A DNA stretch of 64,000 bases from CF-118 sp035689345 (GTDB taxonomy: Bacteria; Chloroflexota; Dormibacteria; Dormibacterales; Dormibacteraceae), in contig DASSLR010000036.1 of assembly GCA_035689345.1 (NCBI GenBank), positions 1 to 64,000 on the forward strand, in the 5' to 3' direction. Within the stretch, counting starts at the first letter, position 1. Every line of letters starts with the position of its first letter. Shown here one piece after another: positions 39,198 to 47,154 of this stretch. The notes beneath the pieces are model-generated. The model did no database searches, was not told the DNA's origin, and worked only from the letters and a program-made list of their open reading frames with translations. The position numbers and the translations under genes are program-made.

Positions 39198-40453
39198 GCC
39201 AAGAGTTCCGGGAGGTCCGCCCACGCCACCTCGCGCTGCTCGCCCGACCTCATGTCGCGCAGCTGCGCTACCTGGCGGCTCGCGTCGTCAGCGTTGAGCA
39301 GCAGCGCCCAGCGCGCGCCGAGCTTGTCCGCCGCGCCCATCTTCCTCGCCAGGCTGCGCGGTTCGTAGTCGACCGCGACCGACCGCACGGCGCGTGCGAT
39401 GCGCGCGACCTCGGCGGCGTCGACGGCCATGTCACCGTCCGCGATGACGACGACCTCGGCGGCGGGCTCGGGCAGCACCTCCTCGCCCTCGGAAGCCATC
39501 AGCTCGGTCACGCGATCGAGCCCGCCCGCAAATCCGACGCCGGGCGTGGAGTTCCAGCCGAGCGACTCGGCGAGACCGTCGTAGCGGCCGCCCGAGGCGA
39601 GCGCGTCCTGCTGGCCCGTCGCGGTCGCGGGATAGATCTCGAAGACAGTGCGCGTGTAGTAGTCCAGGCCGCGCACGAGGTACGGGTTGACCAGGTACTC
39701 GAAGTGCGCCGCGTCGAGCAGCTGCCGCACGAGCGTCCACGCGGCCTCGCAATCGGCGCAGAGGTGGTCGGTCATCCGCGGAGCGTTCTCCTTGAACGGC
39801 TGGCACTGCGGCACCTTGCAGTCGAGCAGGCGCAGCGGGTTGATCTCCAGCCGCCGCTGGCAGTCCGCGTGCAGCTGCGCCTTGAACGGCCGGTAGTACT
39901 TGCGCAGCAGGTCCAGGTAGGCCGGCCTGCACTTCCCGTCGCCGATCGTGTTGACCTCGAGGCGAAGGTTGCGCAACCCGACCTCGAACAGCCAGGCGCG
40001 CGCGACCTCGATGACCTCGACGTCAAGCGCCGGGCTGGCGCTGCCGATCGCCTCCACGTCGAACTGGAAGAACTGGCGGTAGCGGCCCTTTTGCGGCCGG
40101 TCGTAGCGGAACATCGGGCCGATCAGGTAGAGGCGCTTCGGCTGCGGCCCCTGCTGAAGGCCGCGCTCCCAGTAGGCGCGCATCACACCCGCGGTGGCCT
40201 CGGGCCGGAGGGCCAGCTGGCGGCCGCCCCTGTCCTCGAATCGGTACAGCTCCTTGGAGCCGGCGTCGGCGTCCTCGCCCACGCCGCGCTCGATCAGCTC
40301 CTGGTGCTCGATGACGGGCGTCTCGATCTGGCGGTACCCGAAGCGATGCGCGACCCTCTTGGCGGCGACCTCGGCCATCCGCCAGATGGCGCGTTCTTCC
40401 GGCAGGATGTCGCGGACACCGCGGACGGCCTTGATCGGCTCGGTTCGGGGCAT
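39194..40453 (-). CDS. hisS: Histidyl-tRNA synthetase
   Basis: HisRS charges tRNA-His. The 419-residue class II enzyme shows IKAVRGVRDILPEE, the LYRFEDRGGRQLALRPEATAGVMRAY motif 2 region, the HisA motif LVRGLDYYTRTVFEI, ASGGRYDGLAESLG and a C-terminal anticodon domain. ATG at 40451-40453 is used; the enormous frame extension upstream is antisense noise over the histidine-kinase gene. TACAAT (40465-40470) 11 bases upstream is a near-leaderless promoter. Overlaps aspS by TTGA. Confidence 0.96.
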   Translation of the reverse strand: MPRTEPIKAVRGVRDILPEERAIWRMAEVAAKRVAHRFGYRQIETPVIEHQELIERGVGEDADAGSKELYRFEDRGGRQLALRPEATAGVMRAYWERGLQQGPQPKRLYLIGPMFRYDRPQKGRYRQFFQFDVEAIGSASPALDVEVIEVARAWLFEVGLRNLRLEVNTIGDGKCRPAYLDLLRKYYRPFKAQLHADCQRRLEINPLRLLDCKVPQCQPFKENAPRMTDHLCADCEAAWTLVRQLLDAAHFEYLVNPYLVRGLDYYTRTVFEIYPATATGQQDALASGGRYDGLAESLGWNSTPGVGFAGGLDRVTELMASEGEEVLPEPAAEVVVIADGDMAVDAAEVARIARAVRSVAVDYEPRSLARKMGAADKLGARWALLLNADDASRQVAQLRDMRSGEQREVAWADLPELLA

Positions 40454-40464
40454 AAGAGAGGTCG

Positions 40465-40470
40465 ATTGTA
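40465..40470 (-). promoter_or_regulatory. -10 box (TACAAT) of hisS
   Basis: TACAAT lies 11 bases before the hisS ATG, giving a leader of only a few bases. It shares a 45-base spacer with the divergent TACTAT promoter. No Shine-Dalgarno before hisS and no clear -35. Confidence 0.55.
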
Positions 40471-40483
40471 GGAAACCACTCGC

Positions 40484-40489
40484 TACTAT
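40484..40489 (+). promoter_or_regulatory. -10 box (TACTAT) of the small membrane protein at 40499
   Basis: TACTAT lies nine bases before the ATG at 40499, a near-leaderless arrangement divergent from hisS. No Shine-Dalgarno is visible. Confidence 0.5.
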
Positions 40490-40498
40490 CTCGGGGCG

Positions 40499-40807
40499 AT
40501 GGAGACGACCAGCATCGTGCAGCTCATCTCGTTGGTCCTCGCGGCGCTGGCGCTGCTGATGGGCGCGTACCTTCTCGTGATCGGCAAAAGGCCGTGGCGC
40601 GGTGAGGAGCAGCAGCGCGTTGCGCCCCGCGTGCGCCTGCTCGGGCTCAGCTACATGCTCGTGTTCGGGTCGGCGATGATCCAGATCGTCGCCGAGCCTT
40701 CGGGCCTCGAGGCCGAGGCGCTCGGCGGCTTGATGGTGCTGGGCGGCGTGATCGTGATCGTCGTCGTGCTGCTGGAGGCACGGGCCTCCCGGAGAAGCGC
40801 GATCTAG
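40499..40807 (+). CDS. Small three-helix membrane protein
   Basis: This 102-residue protein has three predicted transmembrane helices (LISLVLAALALLMGAYLLVIG; LLGLSYMLVFGSAMIQIVAE; LGGLMVLGGVIVIVVVLLEA) and a basic tail. No family recognised. Single-gene unit divergent from hisS, with a leaderless-type promoter. Its TAG stop shares a CTAG with the stop of the convergent hybrid-kinase gene, the same arrangement as at 15753-15756. Confidence 0.65.
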   Translation: METTSIVQLISLVLAALALLMGAYLLVIGKRPWRGEEQQRVAPRVRLLGLSYMLVFGSAMIQIVAEPSGLEAEALGGLMVLGGVIVIVVVLLEARASRRSAI

Positions 40808-42378
40808 CCGAGCGGCTTGGGCGCGGCTCTGAAACCGGCCGCCGCCTTCAACGCCTCCGCGAGCTCGTCCATGTGCACCGGCTTGGACATGTAGTCGTCG
40901 AAGCCGGCCTTGCGGCAGCGCTCCTCGTCGCCCGGTCCCGCCATGGCCGTGAGCGCGATCAGCCTTGGCCGCGTGCCGCGACTCCACCGGCGGCAGATCT
41001 CCTCGGCCGCCTGCAGCCCGTCCATGCCGGGCATGAGCACGTCCATCAGCAGCGCGTCGTAGGGCTGCTGCTCCACGGCGTTCACCGCCTCGCGGCCGTT
41101 CGACACGACGTCGACCGTGTGGCCGAGCTTGCTGATCTGGCGCCGCAGCATGTTCTGGTTCAGCGTGTTGTCGTCGGCCACGAGGACCTTGAGGCTCACG
41201 GTCCCAACCTCTTCCACGGGCGGAGCCACCGCCGGCGCCGCGCGGCGCACGCCGACCTGGGCCATGACGTCGCGCAGCTTCTGCGGCGGCACGGGCTTGG
41301 CGAGCGTCGCCTGCACGACACCGCTGTCCGCCGCCATCACCTCGTCGGTGCCCAGCGTGCCCGCGACGATGAGGACGATCGGGAGCTCGTGGCGGCCGCG
41401 CTGCGAGCGCAACTCCGTCGCCACCGCAACGCCGTCGATCACCGGCTTGCGGTGCTCGATCAGCGCAAGGTCGAAGGCCTGGCCCGCGCCGACAAGGCGC
41501 GCCGCCTCCGCCGGTTCCGCGGCCGTGGAAGGCGCGCCCCACAGCTCCGCCTGCATCGCGAGCACGCGACGTTCGGTGGCGTCCGCGGCCACGACCAGGA
41601 CCTGCATGCCCGCCAGGCTCGCGTGCTGATCCGTCTCCGCGTCCGACGCCTCGGCGAGAAACGTGAAGTCGACCTCGTTCATCGCTGTGCCATCGCCGCC
41701 GCGACGGATGGAAAGGTCGCCGTCCATCATCTCGACGAGGTGACGCGTCGTGTGCAGGCTCAACGCCGCGAGTCTCTCGCCGGGCGCGAGCTCGCCGGCG
41801 ACCGATCCGTCGGTCCACGCGGCATCGAGCACGCGCTGCGGTACCGCCTCTCCGGAGTCGCGGACGATGAAGCGCAGCTTCAGTGGCCCCTGGTTGGGCT
41901 CGCAGGAGAGCTCGATGTGGATGGCGCCCTGCTGCGTCCTCTCGGCCGCCATGCGCAAGAGGCTGTGCAGGATCTGCTCGAGCCTGCGCGAGTCGCCCAC
42001 GATGACCTTCGGCACGTCCGCGCCGGCGCTGAAGGAGAGGTTCACGCCCCTGCTCACCGCCGAGGTCGCAACGCGCGCGAGGCATGCCTCGACGCTGGCT
42101 CGCACATTGAAAGGATGGAGTGCCAGCTCGAAGTCACCGCTGTGGATGACCGGCGAATCGAGGACCTCGTCCACCAGCCCCGCCAGCTCCTCCGCGCCGG
42201 TGAGGATCACCGAGGCAAGCTCGCGCTGGTCGCTGGAGGTCGCCGTGGCTGAAAGCAGGCCCGCGGCGCCGACTATTGCGTTCAGCTGGTTGCGCAGCTG
42301 GTGGCCGAAGTCGACCAGCAGCTCGGGCTCCAGCCTTGCCTGGCCCGCCTCCGCACCGTTGGTCTTGGTCTCTTCCAT
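40804..42378 (-). CDS. Hybrid histidine kinase with one degenerate and one intact receiver
   Basis: This is a 524-residue cytosolic protein with no transmembrane segment. A HisKA-like helix carries H26 in DFGHQLRNQL. The HATPase-like domain that follows has a poor N-box (HSLLRMAAERT, no Asn) and a G1 box reading VRDSGEAVP. A first receiver domain has Glu instead of the phosphorylatable Asp (LIEHRKPVIDG). A second receiver is canonical, with D446 in LLMDVLMPGMDG, ADDN acidic residues and KP near the end. ATG at 42376-42378, ten bases after the cpaF stop, in an operon with the pilus motor gene. It may act as a phosphotransfer or scaffolding unit for pilus control; kinase activity is doubtful. 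Confidence 0.82.
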   Translation of the reverse strand: MEETKTNGAEAGQARLEPELLVDFGHQLRNQLNAIVGAAGLLSATATSSDQRELASVILTGAEELAGLVDEVLDSPVIHSGDFELALHPFNVRASVEACLARVATSAVSRGVNLSFSAGADVPKVIVGDSRRLEQILHSLLRMAAERTQQGAIHIELSCEPNQGPLKLRFIVRDSGEAVPQRVLDAAWTDGSVAGELAPGERLAALSLHTTRHLVEMMDGDLSIRRGGDGTAMNEVDFTFLAEASDAETDQHASLAGMQVLVVAADATERRVLAMQAELWGAPSTAAEPAEAARLVGAGQAFDLALIEHRKPVIDGVAVATELRSQRGRHELPIVLIVAGTLGTDEVMAADSGVVQATLAKPVPPQKLRDVMAQVGVRRAAPAVAPPVEEVGTVSLKVLVADDNTLNQNMLRRQISKLGHTVDVVSNGREAVNAVEQQPYDALLMDVLMPGMDGLQAAEEICRRWSRGTRPRLIALTAMAGPGDEERCRKAGFDDYMSKPVHMDELAEALKAAAGFRAAPKPLG

Positions 42379-42388
42379 GGGTAAGCCG

Positions 42389-43882
42389 CTAGACGAAGCT
42401 GGCGGCGGGAGGCTCCGGGGTCGGGGCGAAAAGCGCGTCCGAGAGCTCGATGCCGTCCGCGCGGAAATGCTGCATGAACATCGAGCGGGCGCCGGTGGCC
42501 GTGTGATATCCGATGGCGCGCCCATCCGCCGAGACGCCCATCTGCCGGAAGGCGAACAGCTCCTGCAGCACGATCTCGCCGTCTTTCATGCCGAGCACCT
42601 CGGCGATCGAAACGACCTTGCGCGCGCCGCCGCGGAGACGCTCGGTCTGCACGATCACGTTGACGGCTGAAGCGATCTGCGTGCGGATCGCGCGCGATGG
42701 AAGCTCGGTGCCCGCGAGAAGCACAAGCGTCTCCAGGCGGTTCACCGCGTCGCGCGGGTTGTTGGCGTGCAGCGTGCTCATCGAGCCGTCGTGGCCGGTG
42801 TTCATCGCCTGCAGCATGTCGAGCGCCTCGGGCCCGCGGCATTCGCCGACGACGATGCGGTCCGGCCGCATGCGCAGGCAGTTGCGGACCAGGTCGCGAA
42901 TCGAGATGGCCCCGCGACCTTCGACGTTCTGCGGCTTGGACTCGAGGCTGATCACGTGCACCTGGCGCAGGCGCAGCTCGGCGGCGTCTTCGCACGTGAC
43001 GATGCGCTCGGCCGCGGGGATGAAGCCCGAAAGCACGTTGAGGAACGTGGTCTTGCCGGATCCGGTGCCGCCCGAGACGATGATGTTGAGGCGCGTCTTC
43101 ACCGCGGCGTCGAGGAACTCCATCATCGGCGCGGTCGCGCCGCCAGACCCGATGATCTGCTCCGGGCTCAGCACGTCGCGGCCGAACTTGCGGATGGTCA
43201 GGCAGGGGCCGTAGATGGCCACGGGCGGGATGACGACGTTGACGCGGGAGCCGTCCTTGAGGCGCGCATCGCACATCGGCTCCGACTCGTCGACGCGCCG
43301 GCCGATGGACGACACGATCCGGTCGATGACGCGGCGCAGGCTGTCCTCGTCCTCGAAGGCGAGGTTCGTCAGCTCGATGCGGCCGCGGCGCTCGACGAAG
43401 ATCTGCTCCGGGCGGTTGACCATGACCTCGGTGATGTCGGGGTCGCGCAGCAGCGTCTCCAGCGGACCGAGGCCCACCACCTCGTCGAACAGCGTCTCGA
43501 CGAGCCGCTCCTTTTCCGCGGTGGTGACGCCGAGGCCAGGCTTGGCCCGGAAGTGCTCCTCCGTCAGCTGCTGCAGGAGGCGCCGGATGCCGGGCCGGTT
43601 GTTGAGGTCGATCTGGGCGGTGTGGTGGGCGAGCAGCTGCGCGTGGATCTCGTTCTTGGCGGTGGCCAGGGCAGGCGTGAGCTTGACGGCCGGCTCGGCG
43701 GAGGTGGCGCTGGGCGCCGAGGGAATCGGGATGACTGTGGCGGTCGACACCGGGTCAGGCGTCGGGGCTTCGGGTGCCGGCGCCGGTGCGGCAGGAGCCG
43801 CGGGTCCAGGCGAGCGTGGCGCCACGGGCACGCCCAGGGGCGTCTGCTGATAGCGGCGGTCGAACCGCTCCGACAGCTTCAC
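42389..43882 (-). CDS. cpaF: Tad/Flp pilus motor ATPase CpaF (TadA)
   Basis: CpaF/TadA is the secretion ATPase that powers Tad pilus extension and retraction. The 497-residue protein has a Pro/Ala-rich N-terminal linker (about 20-75), a helical N-domain (LLQQLTEEHFRAKPGLGVTTAEKERL), a Walker A SGGTGSGKTT (K277), the Asp-box region VTCEDAAELRL, and a Walker B/His box VGECRGPEALDMLQAMNTGHDGS. GTG start overlaps the HEAT-protein stop (GTGA). In most tad loci cpaF lies between cpaE and tadB; here it is on the opposite strand, between a HEAT-repeat gene and a hybrid kinase gene. Confidence 0.95.
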   Translation of the reverse strand: MKLSERFDRRYQQTPLGVPVAPRSPGPAAPAAPAPAPEAPTPDPVSTATVIPIPSAPSATSAEPAVKLTPALATAKNEIHAQLLAHHTAQIDLNNRPGIRRLLQQLTEEHFRAKPGLGVTTAEKERLVETLFDEVVGLGPLETLLRDPDITEVMVNRPEQIFVERRGRIELTNLAFEDEDSLRRVIDRIVSSIGRRVDESEPMCDARLKDGSRVNVVIPPVAIYGPCLTIRKFGRDVLSPEQIIGSGGATAPMMEFLDAAVKTRLNIIVSGGTGSGKTTFLNVLSGFIPAAERIVTCEDAAELRLRQVHVISLESKPQNVEGRGAISIRDLVRNCLRMRPDRIVVGECRGPEALDMLQAMNTGHDGSMSTLHANNPRDAVNRLETLVLLAGTELPSRAIRTQIASAVNVIVQTERLRGGARKVVSIAEVLGMKDGEIVLQELFAFRQMGVSADGRAIGYHTATGARSMFMQHFRADGIELSDALFAPTPEPPAASFV

Positions 43883-44619
43883 TGGGACCTCTGCACGCCG
43901 GGATGGTAGCGCCGAAGCGCGTGGGTAGCTGCCTCGGAAACCACAGAATCGGGATCGACGCCGAGGTTGCGAAGGACGCCGGCGGCCGCCCGGTCGCCGA
44001 TCATGCCCAGCGCCCGGCAGGCCGCCGCCCGCACCTCGGAGGGGGCGTTCCGGTCGCGCGCCATCGACACCAGGCGCGGGAAGCGGAGCGCGTCGCCCCT
44101 CAAGCCGCACGCGAGGGCGACCACGACGCTGGTCTGGGCGCTGCCCCCCAACCGCAGGAGGCCGTCGAGGTCGATGTCGGACGCCGCGCGGGCCAGTGCG
44201 ACCGCGAGCAGGTGCGGCGGGAAGCCCGCGACGTTGGCCATGAGGGCGTCCACTGAGCGCCGCCCTCCCGTCCGCCCGAGGGCTCGAGCCGCGGCCATCC
44301 TCACCTTCTCCTCCGGATCGGTCAGGAGGTCGCTCAGCCAGGCCACCGAGTCGGCCAGCCGGAGCGCCCCGCACAGCTGAGCCGCGGCGGCCCGGGTGGC
44401 GGGGTCGTCCGCGGCCAGGGCGTCCAGCAGCTCACCGCCCAGCCCCCCGCGCTGGATGGCCTTCGTCACGTGCCACTGCTGGGCCAGCGTGATGCCGGGA
44501 CGGTGCATCACCGCCGCGATCGCGGGCGCGACGGCGCCGGCGTGCTTCAGGAGCTCGCTCGCTTTGATGGAGAGCATGGCGTTCTGGCCGGTCAGCGCCG
44601 AAACCAGTGTCTGGTTCAC
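43879..44619 (-). CDS. HEAT-repeat protein preceding cpaF
   Basis: This is a helical repeat protein of about 246 residues with HEAT/PBS-lyase-type units (DDPATRAAAAQLCGAL; DPEEKVRMAAARALGRTGG; APSEVRAAACRALGMIGDRA; DSVVSEAATHALRRY). No enzymatic motif. The GTG at 44617-44619 is used. A GTG at 44746-44748 would add 43 mostly Ser/Pro/Thr residues but lies only 18 bases from the divergent cpaE start, so the true start is uncertain. Its stop overlaps cpaF (GTGA), which suggests a partner or regulator of the pilus motor. In-frame antisense extension over cpaE is rejected. Confidence 0.72.
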   Translation of the reverse strand: MNQTLVSALTGQNAMLSIKASELLKHAGAVAPAIAAVMHRPGITLAQQWHVTKAIQRGGLGGELLDALAADDPATRAAAAQLCGALRLADSVAWLSDLLTDPEEKVRMAAARALGRTGGRRSVDALMANVAGFPPHLLAVALARAASDIDLDGLLRLGGSAQTSVVVALACGLRGDALRFPRLVSMARDRNAPSEVRAAACRALGMIGDRAAAGVLRNLGVDPDSVVSEAATHALRRYHPGVQRSQ

Positions 44620-44703
44620 CTGCTCAGCGACCCGAATCGAGTCCGAATCGTCGGACGAGAGGCCGCTGCCGGGTACCGATGTGGAGTTCGGGGGGGACGT
44701 TGC

Positions 44704-44710
44704 TACAGTA
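44704..44710. promoter_or_regulatory. Possible divergent -10 boxes for cpaE and the HEAT-cpaF operon
   Basis: TACAGTA reads as TACAGT on the plus strand (44704-44709) and as TACTGT on the minus strand (44705-44710), so one palindromic site could serve as -10 in both directions. The plus-strand transcript would have a roughly 50-base leader ending in GGAGG five bases before the cpaE GTG. Confidence 0.4.
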
Positions 44711-44766
44711 TCGGCGTTTTGTGCGCCCGCGAGGTTCGAGAGAGCCACGGGCCGCGGGAGGAAGAG

Positions 44767-46017
44767 GTGTCCGAGGAAGAGCCGACGGCGCAGATGCCTG
44801 CGCTCGAACAGGCCCCCTCGGTTCTTCAGCAACGCGCCCGGCTGCTCGAGATGTCGTCGGTCTTCTCCGAGCTCAGCGACGGCACTCTTCGCGCCCTCGC
44901 GAGACGGATGCGGCCGGTGAGCCTGGCCGCCGGTGAGACCCTGCGCCTGGGCGCTCGTGGCGGCGACCTCGTCATCTTCCTGTCGACCGGCTCGTGTGAG
45001 GGCGCGATCCTCGACGCCAATGGCAAGGTCGTGCTCACGCGCCGGCCGAAGCCCGGCGACCTCCTCATCCTCCCCGCTCCGCGTGGAGGCGACCGTTACG
45101 TGACGAGCATCCACGGCCTCAGCGACGCGACGCTGCTGACGCTCGACCGCGACGGCCTGATGGAGGCTCTCGGCCCGGACGTCGAGACGGTCAGCGCCGG
45201 CCTCGACAAGCTCTGGGACCAGGAGCTCGCCGCCGCCGACGCCGCGCAGGCGCAGGAAGCCTGGCGTGCGGCGGCGCCGATCGCGGCCTTCTTCTCGGCC
45301 AAGGGCGGCTCGGGCGCCACGACCCTGGCCATCAACACGGCAGCCGCGCTGGGCGACAAGTACCCGCGGCAGGTTCTGCTGCTCGACCTGTCCGAGCCGT
45401 TCGGTCACGCGGCGCTGCTCGCCGACCTGATCGCGACAGGCTCGATCGCCGGCGCCTCGAAGGCGCCGCTGGCGGACTTCACCAAGAACCTGAAGGGCGC
45501 CATCGTCAACCACCGCTCTGGCCTGGGCGTGCTACCGGCGACGCTGCGGCCGGAGGAAGTCGACCTCCTCAACGCGGACCTCACCACCCGCGCACTTGAC
45601 GTGGTGGCGCCGGGCCAGCGCGTCATCGTGGCCGACCTCGGCACGAGCCTCGCGGAGGCGGCGCTGGTCGTCATCGAGCGCGCCCAGTGCCTCGTCATCG
45701 TCGTGCCGCCCGAGATCGCCGCGATGACCGACGCCCGGCGCGCCCTCGCCGTGTTCCGCGACATCATGGGAGTGCCGCCGAGCCGGATCGAGGTGGTGCT
45801 CAACCAGCGCTCCCAGCACACGCCGCTCGACAAGGCGGCGATCGAGTCGGTGCTCGGGCGGCAGATCTCGGTCACGGTCGGGTTCGACGGCCCGCGACCA
45901 GAAGAAGCCACGCTCTCAGGGTCGCTCGCGATTCAGCGCGATCCTTCCTCCAACATCGCCCGCGGTGCGAACGAAATCGCCCGCCTCATCGGTGCGCATC
46001 TCAAGCTCAAGCTTTAG
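44767..46017 (+). CDS. cpaE: TadZ/CpaE-like ATPase with N-terminal cNMP-binding-like domain
   Basis: CpaE/TadZ is a MinD/ParA-type ATPase that localises the Tad secretion machine. The 416-residue protein has a deviant P-loop FFSAKGGSGATTLAIN (K179), LLLDLSEPFGHAALLADL, VIVADLG and a C-terminal MinD-like region. Instead of the usual atypical receiver, residues about 25-145 look like a Crp-type cyclic-nucleotide-binding beta-barrel (VFSELSDGTLRALARRMRPVSLAAGETL; LVIFLSTGSCEGAILDANGKVVLTRRPKPGDL; LLTLDRDGLMEAL). GTG at 44767-44769 has GGAGG five bases upstream, which fixes the start. First gene of the plus-strand tad operon. Confidence 0.88.
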   Translation: MSEEEPTAQMPALEQAPSVLQQRARLLEMSSVFSELSDGTLRALARRMRPVSLAAGETLRLGARGGDLVIFLSTGSCEGAILDANGKVVLTRRPKPGDLLILPAPRGGDRYVTSIHGLSDATLLTLDRDGLMEALGPDVETVSAGLDKLWDQELAAADAAQAQEAWRAAAPIAAFFSAKGGSGATTLAINTAAALGDKYPRQVLLLDLSEPFGHAALLADLIATGSIAGASKAPLADFTKNLKGAIVNHRSGLGVLPATLRPEEVDLLNADLTTRALDVVAPGQRVIVADLGTSLAEAALVVIERAQCLVIVVPPEIAAMTDARRALAVFRDIMGVPPSRIEVVLNQRSQHTPLDKAAIESVLGRQISVTVGFDGPRPEEATLSGSLAIQRDPSSNIARGANEIARLIGAHLKLKL

Positions 46018-46525
46018 AGCTGCGGCGGCAAGCCGCAGCCCACACCACCGGAGTCGCGGGCAAGCCCTGGTCGAGTTCGCGATCGCGCTGCCCATCCTGA
46101 TGCTGCTCGTCGGCGGCACCGTGTTCGTGGGTCGCGGCTACTCGTTCGCGGTCGCCACCTCCAACGCCGCGCGCGACGGCGCGCGCTACGTGGCGGGCAA
46201 GACGTCGACCACTAACGGTCCAGGCCTCACCAGCATGTGCAGCGTCGTCACGGCCGACCTGGCCGGCGTCACGTCGAACGTGAGCTGCCCGACGCAGGTG
46301 GGACACGCGCCGCCATTCGTCGCCGGCGCCGATTACACGAAGCCCGCGAGTGGACAGGCCGTTGTGGTCGTCTACTGCGGAACAAGCGCCAACTGCACGG
46401 GCGGCGTCGACACGCTCTACCAGTCGGAGGTGGACGTGTACGTCTTTTACGGGTTCAACGACCTGAACCTCTTCGGCGGCCTGATCACGATCAGCGGCTC
46501 GGCGCGGACGACCACCTCATGGTGA
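45992..46525 (+). CDS. tadE: TadE-like pseudopilin
   Basis: This 177-residue bitopic protein has the TadE signature RGQALVEFAIALPILMLLVGGTVFVGRG (Glu in the hydrophobic segment) and a Cys-containing extracellular part (SMCSVV; NVSCPT; VYCGTSANCTGG). The start is GTG at 45992, overlapping cpaE by 26 bases; GTG at 45965 is an alternative and no start exists between the cpaE stop and the TadE signature. It overlaps the next gene by seven bases. TadE/F pseudopilins are processed by the prepilin peptidase and needed for pilus assembly. Confidence 0.85.
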   Translation: MRISSSSFRAAAASRSPHHRSRGQALVEFAIALPILMLLVGGTVFVGRGYSFAVATSNAARDGARYVAGKTSTTNGPGLTSMCSVVTADLAGVTSNVSCPTQVGHAPPFVAGADYTKPASGQAVVVVYCGTSANCTGGVDTLYQSEVDVYVFYGFNDLNLFGGLITISGSARTTTSW

Positions 46526-47154
46526 AGCGCCGCCTGGTCATGCAGCTCGGCCAGACCCTGGTCGAGTTTGCGCTGGTCGCTCCCGTCCTTTTATTGATGA
46601 TCGGCGGGACGGTCGACCTGGGACGCGGGGTCCTGCTCAACAATCTTCTCGCCGGCGCGTCACGCGAGACCGCGCGGCTTGCCGCACTCGCCGAGAACAG
46701 TGGCTCGAACACGCTGCCCCCCGCGTGCACGGCGCTGGCCAGCCCCTGCGCCCGCACATCTGTCGTGCAGGGCGCGCACATGCTCGACTCGCTCGGCGTC
46801 GGCGTCGTCTACCAGGATTCCGCGGCCATCGGCTCGCCGCCCGCGTACGGGACCTACACGCCCAACGCCGACCCGACCCAACCCGGAACCATCGCCCTGA
46901 CGGCCGGCACGAGCACCAACACGGTCTACGTGTTCGTCTACGAGATCGATTCCACGGCCGGCAACCCGAGCCCGCGCTGGAGCTGCCCGGCAGCGGCCTG
47001 CACGGCGACGTACGGAAGCGCGGTCCGGACGTCCGGCCACCAGCTGGTGGTGGTCGACCTCAAGCTCAAGTGGCAGCCCGTGCTGGCGAGCTTTCTCGGC
47101 ATACCCACCGTCATCACCTTCGATTCCCAGTCGGTGGACCGGATCGAGTTCTGA
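46519..47154 (+). CDS. Second TadE/TadF-like pseudopilin
   Basis: This 211-residue protein has a basic start and LGQTLVEFALVAPVLLLMIGGTVDLGRGVLLNN, the TadE-type N-terminal segment, followed by an extracellular domain with four cysteines and an acidic C-terminus. ATG overlaps the tadE stop by seven bases, and its TGA overlaps the next ATG (TGATG). It is probably a minor pseudopilin (TadF position). Confidence 0.85.
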   Translation: MVKRRLVMQLGQTLVEFALVAPVLLLMIGGTVDLGRGVLLNNLLAGASRETARLAALAENSGSNTLPPACTALASPCARTSVVQGAHMLDSLGVGVVYQDSAAIGSPPAYGTYTPNADPTQPGTIALTAGTSTNTVYVFVYEIDSTAGNPSPRWSCPAAACTATYGSAVRTSGHQLVVVDLKLKWQPVLASFLGIPTVITFDSQSVDRIEF

